In this document: positions 5,219 to 5,800 of the stretch, one piece after another | Position numbering within the stretch: the first letter of the stretch is position 1 | Layout of the letters: each line of letters opens with the position of its first letter | Assembly (NCBI GenBank): GCA_903870305.1 | Contig: CAIQCM010000108.1 | Coordinates: forward strand, 1 to 5,800 | Reading direction: 5' to 3' | Source of the DNA: an uncultured bacterium | GTDB taxonomy: Bacteria; Patescibacteriota; Patescibacteriia; CAIQCM01 | DNA: 5,800 bases | Notes under the pieces: generated by a model | What the model was told of the DNA's origin: nothing | The model's input: the letters and a program-made list of their open reading frames with translations, nothing else | Database searches by the model: none | Position numbers and translations under genes: made by a program

Positions 5219-5800
5219 ATGAAAAACCCCGTTCTTTTGGCCACCCTTTCCATGGTCGGTACCATCGTCGGCGCCGGCATTTTTGGTTTGCCCTATGTCT
5301 TTTCCCGCGCCGGCGTGCCGGTCGGGATCGTCTACTGCGTTGTTTTGGGCGCCGCGGCCGTCATGACCCATTGGCTTTACGCGAAGGTGGCCGAAGCCAC
5401 GCCCGGGAAGCATCGCTTGGTCGGCTATGTGCATAAGCACCTTGGCGCCGGCGCCGCCGAGCTCGCGAGCGTGACAAACCCGATGGGACTCCTCGGGTCG
5501 CTCCTAGCGTATCTTATCTTGGGCGGCGCGTTTCTTTCCGTCCTCTTCGGCGGCTCGGCGGTTATTTGGGGTGTGGTGTTCTTCGTGGCCATGTCGCTCA
5601 TTCTTTTGTTGCCGTTTCGCCGCATGGAAGGGATTGAGGCCTGGCTCACTTGGCTGCTCATTGCCGCCGCCGTTGCGGTCGTCGCCATGGTCGCGCCGCA
5701 TATTCGGCTCGAGAACCTGACACAGATCCATGTGTCAAGATGGTTCGTGCCGTACGGCGTAGTGTTCTTCTCGTTAGGCGGGCTTTCGGTGGTGCCGGAC
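5219..5800 (+). CDS. Amino acid permease, tryptophan/tyrosine permease-like (3' partial)
   Basis: Membrane transporter of the APC superfamily, most like the aromatic (HAAAP, Trp/Tyr permease) family. The 194 residues in the window hold about six hydrophobic segments: roughly 7-30, 34-57, 86-110, 114-133, 141-160 and 177-193. Helix 1 carries the unwound substrate-site motif typical of the fold, TIVGAGIFGLPYVFSRAG (15-32). The last visible segment, VVFFSLGGLSVVPD (181-194), matches the family's helix 6 region, which usually reads FxLxGxxxIPE. The frame is open to the window edge, so about half the protein is missing (full members are near 400 residues). The ATG at 5219 is the first in frame and places the helix 1 motif at the usual distance from the N-terminus. 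No Shine-Dalgarno site is present; the TATAAT at 5205 suggests a leaderless transcript. The substrate is inferred from family resemblance only. Confidence 0.85.
   Translation, partial: MKNPVLLATLSMVGTIVGAGIFGLPYVFSRAGVPVGIVYCVVLGAAAVMTHWLYAKVAEATPGKHRLVGYVHKHLGAGAAELASVTNPMGLLGSLLAYLILGGAFLSVLFGGSAVIWGVVFFVAMSLILLLPFRRMEGIEAWLTWLLIAAAVAVVAMVAPHIRLENLTQIHVSRWFVPYGVVFFSLGGLSVVPD

Noticed and set aside
1..5800. Stop codon reassignment (TGA as glycine)
   Set aside because: TGA ends the transferase, DUF192 and recR genes at the expected protein ends, and no conserved residue is encoded by an in-frame TGA.

Overview
The window looks like a piece of a small, streamlined bacterial chromosome, most plausibly from the Candidate Phyla Radiation (Patescibacteria, Parcubacteria-like). 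This is an inference from the compact gene order, the diverged WecA-type transferase, the general lack of Shine-Dalgarno sites, and a tryptophan/tyrosine-permease-like transporter beside replication genes. The genetic code is standard: TGA, TAG and TAA all end recognisable genes, which argues against the TGA-recoding CPR lineages. No rRNA, tRNA, insertion sequence, phage gene or CRISPR array was seen.

Layout. Positions 1-2103 (+) hold an overlapping or near-overlapping run of three membrane genes: a 5'-truncated polyprenyl-phosphate sugar-phosphate transferase (WecA/MraY superfamily), a membrane-anchored DUF192 protein, and a PgsA-like CDP-alcohol phosphatidyltransferase. A strong intrinsic terminator closes the run (2122-2150). 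After a GC-rich hairpin and a good sigma70-type promoter comes a single-gene unit, rplU (2260-2574). It converges on recR, and a 31-nt perfect hairpin serves as terminator for both strands, with the rplU stop codon in its loop. Positions 5138-2592 (-) carry dnaB, ebfC (ybaB) and recR in that transcriptional order: replicative helicase, nucleoid-associated protein and recombination mediator. At 5219 a 3'-truncated APC/HAAAP-type amino acid permease diverges from dnaB, with a TATAAT so close to its ATG that a leaderless mRNA is predicted.

The genes are ordinary housekeeping genes. The less ordinary content is intergenic. A heptamer array with inverted halves (3220-3292) lies between ebfC and recR, and a 105-bp imperfect palindrome (3639-3743) rich in TACGAAT words lies between dnaB and ebfC. 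The two elements bracket ebfC and may belong to a genome-specific small palindromic repeat family. I found no convincing new multi-gene system in this window. No stretch longer than 300 bases lacks a gene.
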